Below, piece after piece: positions 1-13,779 of a stretch of DNA of 64,000 nt. A model generated the notes under the pieces. That model did not search any database. It was given only the letters and a program-made list of their open reading frames with translations, and was not told the DNA's origin. Position 1 is the first letter of the stretch; each line of letters starts with the position of its first letter. The translations under genes were made by a program, and so were the position numbers. Source of the DNA: Triplophysa rosa. Taxonomy: Eukaryota > Chordata > Actinopteri > Cypriniformes > Nemacheilidae. Location of the stretch: positions 22,510,219 to 22,574,218 of the forward strand of contig NC_079895.1 of NCBI RefSeq assembly GCF_024868665.1, given 5' to 3'.

Positions 1-1112
1 TTTTGCCCATGTAGTCAATCATGTATGAAGGAAATAGTGACACTTAATAAATGGGCAAGGTGGCACTATAACTACATGATACATCAACTGCTCTGATTGT
101 ACTGTAATGAATGCAGTAATGAGCTTCCTCACTAACAAGGCTCTTATTAATTATGTCTGTTCCATGTTCATAATGTTCTACTGTCATAATGCATTGCGTC
201 TTACCGTAGCATATGTGTCTAACAGTTCTTCACAAAATGTTTTTGCCTCCAAGCCATAAATGAAACTCAAGTTTATAACATTTGTGATCAGTTTTGAGTC
301 ATGACAGCTGTCCATATGTCTCTTTTTTCTGTCTAAACGTCTTCTTTTGTGTTTCACAGAAGTGGAACAACATGAAGGTCAGTTAGTAATGACAGAATTG
401 TCATGTTGTTGTACATCATTTCACTAGTTTAACTAGAAAGTGTTCCTTACCTCGCCAAAAACATTTCTCATTGACCAGCTAAAGCACTAACCACCATGAG
501 TATTTTAGTGTCCTATTTCTCCTCTTTTATACTTTTCAAAAATAAAGAAAGAGACAGATGACAGACGTGAGCGTGTGCATCATATTTGCCCTTAAAGGCA
601 GTGAAGTTTAGCGCAGAAATAGACAGTGTTTGTTTAGGAGTATCTCTGGATTCTTTTTCACTTGTCACTGAAGCTGTTTCAGACTCCAGAGTGTTTTCGT
701 ACTGAAACTCCAGATGAACTGCACAGAGTGTGTCTGAGCTCCAGGCATCAACATTTTAAAAATAGGCCTGGCAGGCCTTGACGGTGAGAGCGATGTCAGT
801 TGCTTCACCGTCTTACAGCATCGCTGCTTCCCTTTGCGCTCACTGCATGTTCCTCACAGTTCCCCCCAGGGAACAGTGTGTGTGTGCGCGTGCGTGTGCG
901 CTGGTGTGTGTGGACACTGGATAAGACAAGTGGCGGAACAGTATAATGGCAGCATGTGGAAGTGGAAATGTAAGAATTGCTCTAGCAGTTGGCTGTGTTA
1001 CTCATACGGCCAACACAAGTTTAAATGAGGCTTGTGACATTTTCTGAATCTGTTGATGATATTTTCATCCTAATTTCTTCTTCTCTTTCCACTATTTTAC
1101 TAACAAAAGCAA
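1..1112. other. Noncoding stretch, no gene seen
   Basis: No open frame looks like a protein and no repeat with clear ends is visible. Around 870-910 there is a short TG-rich run, which explains the one cysteine-rich open frame here. An 18-base segment at 361-378 is bounded by a pyrimidine tract plus AG and by GTCAGT, but nothing else supports it as an exon. Confidence 0.5.
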
Positions 1113-1487
1113 TTTAAAGGAACAGTGTGTAGTTTTTTGGAGGATCTATTGATATATATATATATATATAACTATGTGTTCGGAGGTGTATAAAGACAAT
1201 GAAGCGGTATGTTTTTCTTACCTTAGAATGAGCTATTTCTACATACATACAGCACGGGTCCCCTTGCATGGAATGTTGTTGACATGTCGCCATGTTTTCC
1301 ACAGTAGCCCTAAACAGACGAACTGCCCTACAGAACATGTTTCATAAATACGTAAAAACGGGACGACATCTTAATCCTCTTTCAGCCTCCTTAGTGCTTT
1401 GAAAGGAAGGGGTGGAGTGAACGGTTGGTTGCAATTTGCAACCTCATCGCTAGATGCCGCTAAAAAATTACACAATGGTCCTTTAAA
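1113..1487. mobile_element. Miniature inverted-repeat element (~375 bp)
   Basis: The left edge reads TTTAAAGGAACAGTGTGTA and the right edge, reverse complemented, reads CTTTAAAGGACCATTGTGTA, so the ends are imperfect inverted repeats. The body has no coding potential and includes an (AT)n run near 1150-1170. The edge pattern and phrases such as the one around 1330-1350 match a short repeat very common in fish genomes. It is probably non-autonomous and mobilised in trans; the superfamily is not decidable here. Confidence 0.6.
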
Positions 1488-3408
1488 GTGTTTATTTCTC
1501 ATATCTTGTAATGCACCGCAGAACCCCGCTGTCCACACAGCATGACTAGGTAAAAGTTCACAGCTCAGTTTGACCAAATAGTGACAGAAATCCCGCCTTC
1601 CAGTCAAATAAACCAATCATAAGTCGTTAAAGACTTCTGATTCTTTGGGAGAGGGTCTCTGTACACAATTTAAGCGTAAGAATCTAAATTCATGGTACAG
1701 TTGATGTCAGGTTTAATATTTGGTTGGAAATACAGTATGTGACTGTAGCAATCTATTTGTATTCAAGTAGACAGCTCTTGTATGACTGAAAAGTGTTGCA
1801 AATATGGCCGCTGAGTGGGGTGACTTCCCTTATAGGACTTTGTTGAGGACTATGATTTTCCTTGTGCTTACATTCTGGTTTACCTGTAACTTTTGCGACA
1901 TTGTGCTAGCAATGCAAAAGTCAAATTCAGAAAAGTAAATATAACGCAATGAGAAAATAATGACAACCACTTCATGTAAACACACAGATGGAGCAGTACT
2001 ATACTGTACCTGCCCACATGTTCCCGGATAAACTGCGTTGTGGGTGGTTGGTGAAAAGATGCACATTTTTGCACTAAAATACCTCCCGTAACACTGATAT
2101 GACTATTTAGTGAATGCGCCGCATAGCATCACTGCTAACACACCTGACTAAAAAACTGCACCCATGTCTAGATATAAGCTGTCTCTCTTTCATCCCTCTC
2201 CTCTTCTTACAATATTCCCCCCTCTCACGTAACTCTCGATCTCTTAATCCCTCAGCCTTGCCTATTTCTACTGTATTTCTCCCGCTTTTTCTTTGAACAT
2301 CAGACGGGACTTAGCGTGTCACTCGGGCTGCCAGCTTGTAGAGGATCTTTTAATCAGCGTGTGAGGAAGGTCTGTCAGAACGATCACAGTTTGCTCTGTA
2401 CACATTACCTCATGCTTCCTCCTCGCCGCGGCGCAGGGGTAGGGTGGATGGGTTGCCGTGGGAACGCAGCAGTGCGGTGCCCCCGCTTTAAGAGGGGCTC
2501 GCTATAACAAGCAGACAAAGGGGAGAATGCCCTAGCTCGGCTACTGGGTCAAAGGCACAGCCCCCAAACAATAGGTCACTCTGACTGAAGTCCTCACAAA
2601 TTGTGAAAACCCGTCGAGAGAGGTGGGAATGGTTGGGAAGAGAGGGGTGAGATGGGACAAAAGAAAAATGTAACAGTGGGAAAGTAGAGGACAGAGCAAA
2701 TGTTGTGCTAGTTTCGGTGCATCCGGACGCGCTAGAGAAATAGAGGAAACGTCCTCGCACCTGCGGACAACACCGCTAAACAAACATTTGAGCTGAGGTG
2801 TCTGCAGTGTGGGAGGCAGAGTTGCCGCATTGCTCGGGAGAAAGATCATTGTTTGGAGGAAGGGGGTGTGAGAAGGGGCACGGGGTCACACACGCTTGAA
2901 AAGAAGGGGACACTCGTTCGGAGAACGCTCCACAAGTTAAAAGATCAGGGAGCACAGGCACGGAAACAATGCTAAGCCATTAGAAAGAACCCAGAGAAAC
3001 ACAATGCAATTACTGCCACTGCTCCTCCTGGTAACCATGCTTGGGTGGGAAGACGCTATTTCACAGTTGTAATGCATTCTGTCGAGATTCACTGCACACG
3101 CACATTACACTTAGCATGCTCATTTGAAGCGGGAATTTACAATAAACAAATGCAAGGACACACGTGCCGTGGCTTGAAGTGAAATTCGAGGAAAGTGTCT
3201 TGAAGTCTCTGTGGAGTTGAAATGGAGTAGAAATAATCTAAAAGCACTTGATTTGAACTGAGAGTGCTCTCATGCGCTCTGTGTCATGCTGAGTTGTTAA
3301 GCTGTACTTTAAAAAGCTCTCGCTCTTTCTTCCTTCTTAGGATTGGGCAAACAGTTTCTTGATTTTCATACAGAGGAGTTTTGATGGAAATAGAGAGGAA
3401 ATGACAGT

Positions 3409-3450
<42 letters not shown>

Positions 3451-4818
3451 GCGTGTGCGTTGGGGGATGGGGTGGGCAATCTCTTGAATGCCATGATGAA
3501 AGCCCAAAAGAGGTGGCAAAGAAAAACCTCGGGAATATTCTGGGGTTGCCACGGTGATAGAGAAGGCCCACTCACAGCGTGGCTTTCAGAAGTTCGGAGG
3601 CTTTATCAGTGAGACACAGCATTTGGCCCCAGGCCAGCACTCCAGGAGTACACAGGCAAACACAAACACACACACACTCTCTCACAAATTTAAAACGAAC
3701 TACTATGAACACTGAAATGCTCATCATTCATCAAGAAGATTCCCAACTCCAAGACCACACACTCATAAACCCATAACTGTTACCTGAATCTGAGTCAACC
3801 TCTATTGGTATCGTACGATAATACCATCTGAAGCTGATTCCAAAAAACATGGTTTTATTATCATTGTATTGTACATTGTACACAAAAACATAGTTCCATG
3901 GTACTTTGTGGCACATGTTTGTTAGTGTACTGTAGCTTTAAATCATAAACTCCTCCCATACTTCTGCTTTAAAATGTAGTGAGCTTTCTGCCTAGGCAGA
4001 TTTTGGCATCATACTGACATGAAACCTGCCTGCAAACTTTTGTCAAGTCATGATTGCATATCAGTGAAACAGGGTTGTGAGGCATTTAGAATTTAATTGA
4101 GAATGCTTTAATCCAATTCTGAAGGTAAAGGCACAGTATAATCTTTTGCTGCTACAGGTCGCAAAACAATTACAAAGTTGTTGCTTGATGATACTGTGAA
4201 GGAGCGTGGAATGATGGGAGTTGTTGTCCTCACCTCCACTACCGGTGGAAATCAGTCTGTTCATGGATGATACAATTTTATAACCGTTACATTATAATGC
4301 CAACAGAGTGGCTTGATAGAACACAAAAATAAAGTGGTGTGCCAGACACTACAACTACTAGGCATTTTTTCATGAGAGCCACTGTTTTGCCATGAGGTGT
4401 GCTCGATTGCATGCGGATTGATCTGCGCATGACATCAAATCTGCGTATAAGATAAAAGTATCACGAGAACGACTTGACTGTACTGTTTTTGAATCTCTCT
4501 CATGGTACTTTAATGTCATACACAAATATCTTACCTATTGTTGCTTTAAATTCAGCTTGTTAGGTCGGGATTTTAATTTTATTTTGATGGGGTTGAATTA
4601 CAATGTCATGAATACCTACAGTGTTTCTTTTTTTTAGTATGAATTACCGTTATACTGTATAATCATACACAGATTATATAGGACTTTCTTGTCCTACTGT
4701 ATATGATCTGATATACTGAATAAAAGATATAGAAGTTTCTTGTCCATTTCGTTACTGTGCTGGACCTCCGTTGAGTGACTGTGTTGAATTCTTTGACTTT
4801 CTTTGAATCTGTAAATTC
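1488..4818. other. Noncoding stretch with one microsatellite
   Basis: No gene is recognised. The part around 2400-2950 is richer in G+C than its surroundings and could be a conserved noncoding element or a CpG-rich patch; conservation cannot be judged from one sequence. Short open frames on both strands have no recognisable domains and shadow one another. Confidence 0.4.
3411..3460. repeat. (GT)n microsatellite
   Basis: An uninterrupted GT run of about 34 bases is followed by GTGCGTGTGCGT. The long Thr-His open frame on the opposite strand is an artefact of this repeat. Confidence 0.95.
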
Positions 4819-5080
4819 TAGAGATGCACCGATACTAAATTTATCCATCAATCCCGATAGTCGATTATTCATAGTGATATCTGGCGACCGATTCTGAAGA
4901 TTAAATTCACATTTCTTAACTTTCTGAATGTTTCATATAATGACTATTAATATTGAACATTAAACAAAGCACAAATTCATTGCATTTTCCACAACATGCC
5001 CTGATCATCGGCGGTTTTAAACTATTTAAACGATTAATTAAAGGATGCCGATTATTGGCCGATATATCGTTGCATCTCTA
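4819..5080. mobile_element. hAT-type miniature element (262 bp)
   Basis: The left end starts TAGAGATGCACCGAT and the right end finishes ATCGTTGCATCTCTA, inverted repeats differing by one base in fifteen. The flanks are GTAAATTC on the left and GTAAATAA on the right, which fits a decayed 8-bp target duplication. The TAGAG start fits the YARNG rule for hAT ends. There is no coding capacity, so it would depend on an autonomous hAT relative. Confidence 0.75.
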
Positions 5081-5097
5081 GTAAATAACTATAGTTC

Positions 5098-5800
5098 TAA
5101 TTCCACTTCAACAGGTGTATATTACTAGCAATGTTTCCATTACCGTTCAAAATGCGTAAATTGAAATGGCGCATTGAAAACACGCCCAATGGAAACACGT
5201 CAATTTCGCGAAAAACTCCCATGTATCACGCTCGCATGAGGTGTTTTTTCAGGCAATACGATAAAGGCATATTTCGCAAAACTGCAATGGAAACACTTTT
5301 GTCGTATTTAGTCACATGGCGTACAAAAAAGTAACATGACCATTCACGGTATGTTTTGGCAGAACATTTGGAAAGATAAGGATGTAAGGAATTCACATAT
5401 CTTATATGATAGCCCAAATGCAGGAAAACGAGTGAGTGCAGTATAGAGATTTATTAGGAACAGTGAGGTAATATGAAAATATATAAGGATATAGACATTT
5501 CTCTTCACTCTTTTATCACAGTAGGTGGCACTGTGCACTAAAGTCGGTTTACAACTTGCCATAAAATGTACAAAGAAGAAGTGCGGCCAGAATGACTTAT
5601 CGCGAGAAGAAACAAAATACACTTTAATTGCATAACATCATTTAATGGAAATGCAGTCATTCCGCAATATTTTTTTTAATCAACATTTAGAAAATATCGC
5701 TTAAGGTTTTGCGCAAATCTGTACAGAAAACCTGGCTAATGGCATTTTTTCGTCTTTCTATTTTATGGAATTTTTAATATTATTTAGTATTTTGCCTAAT
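5098..5800. repeat. Probable decayed DNA-transposon copy
   Basis: Short phrases such as ATGGAAACAC recur in both halves of this stretch, and the wording resembles a dispersed fish repeat. No terminal inverted repeats or target duplication could be fixed, so the borders are approximate. Confidence 0.3.
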
Positions 5801-8800
5801 GGTTGAAATAGAACTGTATTATTTAAGCCAATATTTGGGTGTTATATGCTTTTGGTCCTTACTAGAGGATCGCATTGTTAGCTGAGCAACTATTAAGCAA
5901 TTAGACTCAATTGTAGGACGAGTCTCCTACACGGAGTGCTATTTGTGTCATATCCACAGTTTACTATCTATGTAAACCATGCCAAAATAGTCACTTGGTT
6001 CCATCACTGTTGGGATGCTGTCTTAAAAGACAACTACCTATTTAAGGAGTAGCCTTTGTGTTATCTTTCAAATCTTGATCTATAATCAATCATTATAGAG
6101 TCAATATGAGCGTTGAAATAACACATACTAACACAGGCAGCCTTTCTTCTAGCCTTCCCAGTGCCAGTCCCTGAAAACATTGAAAAATAGAGACGCAGAA
6201 CTGTGCAGTAGAGAGTGAGGAGAGAAGCTTGAGGTTGGGGGTCATTAGATCTGGGGACACACCGTGCTCAGAAGAAGAGAAAATAAAAAATTATTTGAAG
6301 GTGTGATTTTGCGCGTATGTGTTCAGACCTTCTCACCCATGAACCCCTGAAACTGCTGAGCGAGGTGATATGCGCTGACATGCATATATACACACATTCG
6401 GTTTCAATGGATTAGAGGACTAAGTCTCAAACAGCTTAAAAAGGCACACACATGCACGCATAGCTGATTTATATTCATTGCCAGTCACAAACTCGCAGTA
6501 GGACATTGGCAGAGTGCCTTTGTGCAGCCTGCCATTACGGCTTGGCACCGTGCCAGTATCTATGGGGAGCCGGCGGGTCAAGACGACAGCGGTGGGGCAA
6601 GAGCAGCGAGGTCCCCGAAGAGTCGAGCTGAGCGGCCGAATCCTCCTCCTCCTCCAGCGCAAGGTGACTGCTCTCTGGACTCCGAGCATCTCTATTCCCC
6701 CCGGAGGCCTGGATCTGCCAGTCCTCTCTACCCCAGAGTTGCCCTCCCTGTGCCAGCCTGGCTTTCCACAGTCCCTGGGTAACTTGGGCTAGTTGGGCCA
6801 GCTGGCTGCTGAGTGCCACAGCGAGGGGTTTTTACTGGTAATTTCTGTGAAACACACAAACAGGGCGAGCTGTGGCCTCTGAATACATGTTGTAAATACC
6901 CAGTGAAAACATTCACGCACAAAAACGAGCTTTGTGTACTTTTGCTCACTTGGACATCCTCTGTTGCTTTTCCTTATTTTCAGTTACTTAAGATAATTTG
7001 ACTTGCGCAAATATTTTAGTGTTTGCTTGGGAATATATTTGTGTTGTGCATATACTAGAAAAGATTAACATTCCTACGTAAGATTTCTAGCAGGCATCAT
7101 GTTGCCAGATATTCTGTGAGGTTGGCACTTCCTGTTCAGCAACATCCAGTGGAACACAGCAGGGGATTACTGGAAAATACTTGGCAAACTATAGATCCGT
7201 TTCAGCAGAAATGGTGTGGCATTGCAGCGTGTGAAGACGAGGCAGTGGTGATGTTTAGCACACCAGATGTCCTGCTTTCGAGAAGTTTTATAAACTGTAC
7301 ATCGTTTCTGACCAAATGGCAAGTGTTGTGTGCCAAATTGCAGCGGATAGTCAGATTTGTTCAGCGAAGGCTAGTGCGTGCTAAAAAATGTTGAACTGTG
7401 TTGGTTGCATTCGGTGCTGCCAAAATATCTATCCAACTAAAAATATTTTGCATAATTGGTTCTAATATTTTTTAAGAGTGCCTCAAAGGCTGCTAGAATT
7501 TAGAGTAGTGTTTTTACTTTAGTCTTCAAGTCAAGTCAGTATGTTCAGTGAAACATTGTATCGCAGTAAAGACACTGCACACCATCAGCTGTAAAACAGT
7601 CTACTGTAGTGAAATGAATCATCTGGAACTTTCAGCTTTAGGACATCGGGAACATTCAGCTTAGGGACAATTAGTGTTAAAAGAACAAGAATCATCAGCC
7701 ATTCGACTACAACTGCCATCTGTTAAGAACCCAAGAACCATGTTCACATTGTCAGGTATCACAGAAGCTGTGACCACCAAAAAAAGTGATTGTATATAAG
7801 ACTTTTGTGAGACTTCAAAGAATGCTTGATTGTCTAATATCTGCCAAACCTTAATATTTACAGCAAAATACTCTTAACGTAACTCATGTGAAGTATTTTA
7901 GAATGCAGCTTTTATCAAATATGTCAAGCTGAAAACAATAGTGATACATTTGAAAAAATTTAACATTACGACAGAGACCCGTGAACTGTCAGTGTGTGAA
8001 AGATCACAGGTCATAATCAAATGTACATGGAGTGACAGTTTATTCTGTGATTTGTACATTGGCAGAAATTATGAGGGTAGAGAGCCAATGTATTCCGACA
8101 CTGTTTTTATCACCCTTTGAACAAAGAGTTACATTTGTTTTACATTTTTACAATTATTTGTTGTAGTTTACTTAATAAAGACTAAAAGCATAAAATTATT
8201 TATATACTGTATAGCCACTTGCATGACAAACGGAATACATTCTGTTAATGTAATACTGTAAAAGTGTTTTTTTTTATTGTGAATGTTTAACTTCACAAGA
8301 AACAGTATTACCAAATCATGTACATTTCCAGTGGGTATTATATACAGTAGTGGCCAAACGTAATTGTTCTGAAAATTGATTTGTTTTACCTTTATTTAAA
8401 TATATTATTAAAGATGTGTTAAAGATGTTGCATGTGTGTTGTGTTGTTGAGCTTGGAGTGCCTTGAGTCAGGGCCCAGAAGAATAACTGCTGTAGTCAAA
8501 AACAAAAAGAGATCAACAAAATATTTATTTAACAGATACAATTGTAGTGAATGTATGCTTTGCCTAGCACTGTGTATTTTGCCTTTTTGCCAAATTACTT
8601 TGTCAAATAAATAAGTTAAATGTGTGTGTGTGTGTGCGTGCGTGCGCTTTCATGAAGCAGTGTTTGAGCAGCCTGTTGTGCTCCACAGACTCTGGAAGCT
8701 CTTGTGAGAAGGAGATAAGGGCTGTGAAGAAAGACCTGGAAAGCGAGAGGAGGGGCATATGGGAGAGAATAAACAGAAAACTGTATTTTAACTTCATCTA

Positions 8801-9293
8801 GTTCTACTTCACAGCTGCAGTTGATGTTCTGTGCTTCTGAGACTGGCCAGTTGTCAACCAGACTTCAAGTGGTCAAGCGATGACATGTCATTGTCATAAA
8901 ACCAGATTAAGCATGAATCTCTTGAGCTTCTACTGTATCAATCATATTAAGATATGATTTGCTGTGGATAAGTGTCACTGTAAAACAGTCCTCCTCCATG
9001 ATGGATGTTTTCTTGCGGTTCTCTGGGCAAAAGATTGTTCGTCTACATGGCTGGAGTTAATCATGTTGATATATGACCATAACAGCATACTTGTGCATAC
9101 AAGCAGCCTAAAGGAATGCACACTGGCGAAATCAATCACTTTTTCATAGTATTCTTTCAACAGATACTGTGGCAGAATGATACAAAACAGTAAAGCATCT
9201 CAGTGCTACATAAACACTATTGGAATGCCTACCGTCCAATCAGATTTAAGGTCAGGAACTAAGTGTGCAAAGAGCAAAGGTACATTACCTGTT
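5801..9293. other. Noncoding stretch, no gene seen
   Basis: No open frame is convincing. The 92-codon frame near 7116-7394 lacks a domain and a good start. The part at 6500-6800 is G+C-rich with overlapping open frames on both strands, typical of composition rather than coding. A short TG microsatellite lies at 8621-8645. Confidence 0.45.
8621..8645. repeat. Short (TG)n microsatellite
   Basis: TG repeats run into an imperfect GCGTGCGTGCGC tail. Confidence 0.85.
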
Positions 9294-9430
9294 AAAAGTT
9301 TAGACACATTACTCATTCTTGTTACATTTTAGATGTTGTATTGTTATATTTTACTCTTAAGTAATAAAATCATTACAACTTTGAAATAACACAAAAGATG
9401 GAATGGAAATTATGTAGTGAAAAATTCAAA
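9294..9430. mobile_element. Tc1-like DNA transposon fragment
   Basis: The phrase AAAAGTTTAGACACATTACT followed by a TTTGAAATAACACAAAAGAT stretch resembles the terminal region of Tc1-type elements of fish. Only one end is visible and there is no transposase sequence, so this is a relic. Confidence 0.4.
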
Positions 9431-9809
9431 GCAGTGTTATAGTTTTAGACGGTGTCAGCTGGAACAGCATAAACAAATGTTATGTGGCCCAAACTTAACT
9501 TCTGGTAGACCTCCGCAAAGAATCAATAACTGTTGGGTAGTTTTAATTGAATGCAATACAGTTAGTATACAATAAAATATGAATCTAAATTAATATTAAT
9601 ATAGGTTAAATAGAAAATAAATTGTTATATTATAACCCAAAACAAACCGGACGCTTCGGGCCATGAGTGTGCATCCGATGAAACTGTCTATAGTCATATT
9701 TCTGTTATCTGCCCTTATGAATAAAGTACAGACTTCATTCCCCTTTTCTGTAGTCGTTCAGGTGTCTATGCTTTATGAATTACGGTAACATATTTTAAAT
9801 TAGGGGGAC

Positions 9810-10281
9810 CAGTGTTGGGTGTAACTAGTTAGCAAAGTAATTAGTTACTGTAATTTAATTACTTTTCCCTTGAAAAGTAAAGTAAGGGATTACTCTTGTT
9901 TTTACTGTAATTTAATTACAGTTACTTCTGATGTAATTAAACTAAATACTGTGTAATATATTCAATAGTGGAAATGACATCATAATTATAAGTCTAACTT
10001 TAAAATGTATGCTTTAATGTATCTTTCTCACATTCGTATACTTTGGTCAGTTAATAAGAATAATTTATGTCATCATTTATTATTTATTTGAATGAATTAA
10101 ATAAGCCGTTTCACGTCTATCCTTGAATCAATTCTAATCAAGGTTGATATACAGTAGGATATAGAAAGTAATTAAGTACTTTTTGGAGAGAGTAATTTGT
10201 ACAGTAATCTAATTACACTATTGAATATGTAATTAGTAACTAATAATTAATTACTTTTTCAGAGTAACTTGCCCAACACTG
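9810..10281. mobile_element. hAT-like miniature element (472 bp)
   Basis: It begins CAGTGTTGGG and ends CCCAACACTG, a perfect 10-bp terminal inverted repeat. The flanking octamers AGGGGGAC and ACAGGGAC match at six of eight positions, suggesting an aged 8-bp target duplication. The inner sequence is rich in GTAATTA-type words on both strands and codes for nothing. Confidence 0.75.
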
Positions 10282-10811
10282 ACAGGGACACTGTTCCAAA
10301 TGTCCCAATGTTGTGATAACAAAAGCAGTGTTATCCTTTCCTGGCATGATACCGTCCACATTGGATGCTGTGCATATGAATTCACATACAGCAGTAAGAT
10401 TTTGGGTAATCAGAATTATATCAGCAGTTAATGGACTGTTGGAAAATATAACAGTACAATACTATTCTGAGAATGCTGCATTGCAAAACAGTGAATCGGT
10501 TTGAAGGGATAAAGTCTTGTGTGCACATTAATCATGCAGGCATTGCAGGGCTCAGATTTGGCATGAATTACCCTCAGGATATATTCACTTGCATTAAGTT
10601 AAGTCTTACTGTATTGCGGAAGGTTTAACAGGTTTTGTTTTTTATCCCACACGAATAAACATCCACCCTGCTTGAAAAAACAAAAATTCACAACACGGTA
10701 GACGATTTTAGCATTTCTTTATTTTCAAACAATAAATGTTGCTGATTGTTATGGAAATGAATATATCTGTCTATGTTAGACAGATGTATAAAGACATATT
10801 CTTAAATCAAC

Positions 10812-10970
10812 ACAATCTCACGAAAATTCATAACTGTTTTACGAGGTGGCTTGTATGAATTGGTACGATCTTCAGTACTGCCTTACTCTAATGATCGTAC
10901 GTTTTTGTACGAATCGCATCGTACAAATTAACCACCTCGTAAAATAGTTACGAATTACCGTCAGATCAGG
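10812..10970. mobile_element. Foldback miniature element, Angel-like
   Basis: The two halves are inverted copies: TTTTACGAGGTGGC in the left half pairs with ACCACCTCGTAAAA in the right, and GTACGAT words mirror each other near the centre. The wording resembles the zebrafish Angel family as I remember it. The outermost ends are not sharply defined. Confidence 0.5.
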
Positions 10971-12306
10971 TAGGTTAAGCCAGTTATAAAAAGCCCTGTT
11001 CACACCATGAACGATTACAATAACTACACAAAAAGTTTGAGAATTGTTATAAACTAAGAACACAAGATATTGTTGATGAACGATAAAACACTGGCAGCCA
11101 ATCAAAATCTGAATCTGAATTGGAAGGACTTTCGCATTTGTGACTGGGAAACTGCAGTGCACCAGCTTAGAATAAACATTACCGTCTGTTGGGGTGAATG
11201 GGCCTTAAGAGTGAATATGAAATTGTGAAAAGGTACATACAGTGTAAAATACAGTGACATACAAAAGCGTGACAGTAGATATTCGTGAAATATCTTTATT
11301 TTATAGAGAAAAAGCAAGATGTATTCCTCTGCTTCCTTGTCCTTTGTTTGTGTGCGAGTGTGTGTGTGTGTGTGTCTGGGTGTGTTCGAGAGAGTGGAGA
11401 TGAGAATCATCATCTGGCTTTGACTGGCATAATTGGCTCTTTTCTTCCCCGCCACTACTTAGCGCTGATAGCCCAATTTAGCCGCCACATGCTAAAGACA
11501 CTTTCAGAGTGTAATCAGAATTAAAGAGAACGGGTTTTACTCACTTTAAAGGCCCTTTGAGTCATTCTCTATGGGCAGAAACATTGATGGGTCCCTTTAG
11601 ATGTCAGAGGAGCCAGGGCCACATACAGTTAGCGGGCCTGATGGCGATAACACGCCCGTGGCTCCTCGGGTAACGTGCTAAGATACGCTCTGCATTGGCT
11701 TCTCTGAGAATGACCTCATCTCAGTAGACAGGCCGAAATAATGCCTCTGTTCTTCAGTAATAACGGCAAAGTTCTTTTTTGTAAATTGGTTTCAAGATAG
11801 CATCAAAAGACTATTTAAGACCACAGAGTGAAGATATCCGTGCTTAGGTGACAAAAGGATGCATGGATTGCGCCTCATCTAGCGGCGTGCATGCTGATGC
11901 ATTTTTCCCATTACGCATGATGGCTTGTGACTACAGTGGAAATGGACAGTAGTACTGAGATTATCTCTCATTTCCTCCAGTCTGCCTGCCTCTGTTCTTT
12001 TGCGCTTCTTTTATTCTCTCTCTCTCTTTCTTTCTTTAATGCATAGTGGTTAGAAAGTTCTCGCTGCAGGCCATTTCTTTTGGTAAGCTGAGTAAAATGC
12101 AAATGCAGCACATGGGAAAGAAAGACAATTCTGTGATTTCTACTCCAGCTGGTTTGAGCTTTACCCACAGAACACTTGGAGCATAGCTGAATAGCACCTT
12201 TGCTTCAGAGCCCTTTAGAAGTGCGGTAGGTCTGTTTTTAGACAGAAATGATTAAGATCTTCCTATGAGTCAACTAACAGTTTTTGTCAATGTATGACAA
12301 AATGTA
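10971..12306. other. Noncoding stretch, no gene seen
   Basis: The part at about 10990-11110 carries phrases of a dispersed repeat (ATGAACGATTACAATAACTA type). The block at 11560-11800 is less AT-rich and free of obvious repeats, so it is a candidate conserved noncoding element. An octamer ATGCAAAT lies at 12097-12104. Confidence 0.35.
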
Positions 12307-12482
12307 TTTATTTATTAGATATTATTTATTATAATGATCTTGCTTGGTCTATAAACACCATGCACTGTGCTGTGTTTTACCTTTCTGTGTTTTTCTTATT
12401 TGCTCCTGTAAAGCTGCTTTGGAACAATGCACATTGTGAAAAGCGCTATATAAATAAAATTGAATTGAATTGAATTGAATTG
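12307..12482 (+). repeat. 3' tail of an L2-like LINE or related SINE
   Basis: The stretch ends in an AAGCGCTATATAAATAAA-type box followed by tandem TTGAA units, the short 3' repeat used by L2-like retroposons of fish. A close copy on the same strand lies at 35758-35923, and the same tail in the opposite strand closes the LINE at 57578. It is a 5'-truncated insertion with no coding part. Confidence 0.7.
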
Positions 12483-13779
12483 ACAGTGCACAGTATTCTT
12501 CAGAATCTCCATGTCTCAAAATATGATGGTAAACGTAATACTAGTTTGTCTACAAATTACAGTGTGACTGTTTCTTGTACTGTTGAGTATTCAGCCAGCT
12601 GAAAGAGAGAGCGAGAGAGAGAGAGAGGACACAAGGAAAGATAATCCCAGTCATCCTGCCCTTATAAAGAAGCTTTCACTGAAAGAAGGCCTTGTGTGTC
12701 TTGTGTTTATCAGTGGCACTTGCTCTTACCTGCAGGGGAAAAGAGATAGAATTAAACTCACTCGCTAAAGACAGAGCAGCACATTTAAAACTTTCCTGTT
12801 CAGCTCTGTAGAGCTGGAAATGGAAATTCACAACATCACTCTGATGGTACATAATTAACTCAAAGGGTGGCGAGGCATGAATGGTTTAACGATAATCTCA
12901 TATACCTTAACTAAATGTATGCATCAAATTCACACTTGTCTACAGCAAAACATAAGAATGAGCTCTGGTTGATGCATTTTGCTGGTGTTTTCACAGATGA
13001 AATACTACCGGCCAATGGCGCTACCAGCCAATGCCTTGTCTAGCTGGGAAACAGCAGTTTATTCAGTAGTGAATGTCAATAGGTGTAAATATTCCTCATG
13101 TATTCTCTTACAAGAAATCACTCAAAAATATGTATAGAAAATAACAGCCAGGCTGCTGAGTTGGGCCTCTGTGTGATTCAATTTCACTAGGATTTACTGT
13201 GATCCATGAGTGAATTCCCCTGGGAAATATGTGCTTTGATTAATGTAATACAAGGACTGAGGGAAATAGGTGTGTGTACCTTGGGGAGTGTCTGAGTGTG
13301 GAGTAAGCAATGGAATCATTTGGAGCAAACTGTGACGTACACAGCTTGCATTCATGCAACTGAACTTAATAAATAAGATGGTTGATGTGCTTGTTAATTT
13401 AATATATTATTTAATCATTTATAGTTTTCTTTGCCTCAACTTCAGCTGATATACGAATTTAGTCATTATATACAAACGTATGCCTTAATTTTAAAAATGT
13501 ACAGGTTTCATTTTATTTCCTTTTTTTAATTACTTTGTAAATGTGTATACTTCAAATGTAAATTTTTCAAAGAATAATTTGTAAAAATATTGACTGCAAT
13601 ATTGTAATAACAATTCCACCAATTTGTTTTCTCCAGTTTTTTGTTTTGTTTTCTGAAACAGTAGCTTGTATAATAGCAGACGTAGTGCTGCCTACCATCG
13701 ATTGTAATAATTACAATTAATTAAATATTTTGTGGAAGCAAAGGCATTTGTAGATATTTGAAGACTACATTTTATTACG

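Noticed and set aside
361..378. An 18-base microexon between TTTCACAG and GTCAGT
   Set aside because: No flanking exon, conserved peptide or transcript evidence is visible; such pairs arise often by chance.
2488..2961. Three overlapping minus-strand frames of 61-102 codons
   Set aside because: They overlap one another, have no domain, and follow from local G+C content.
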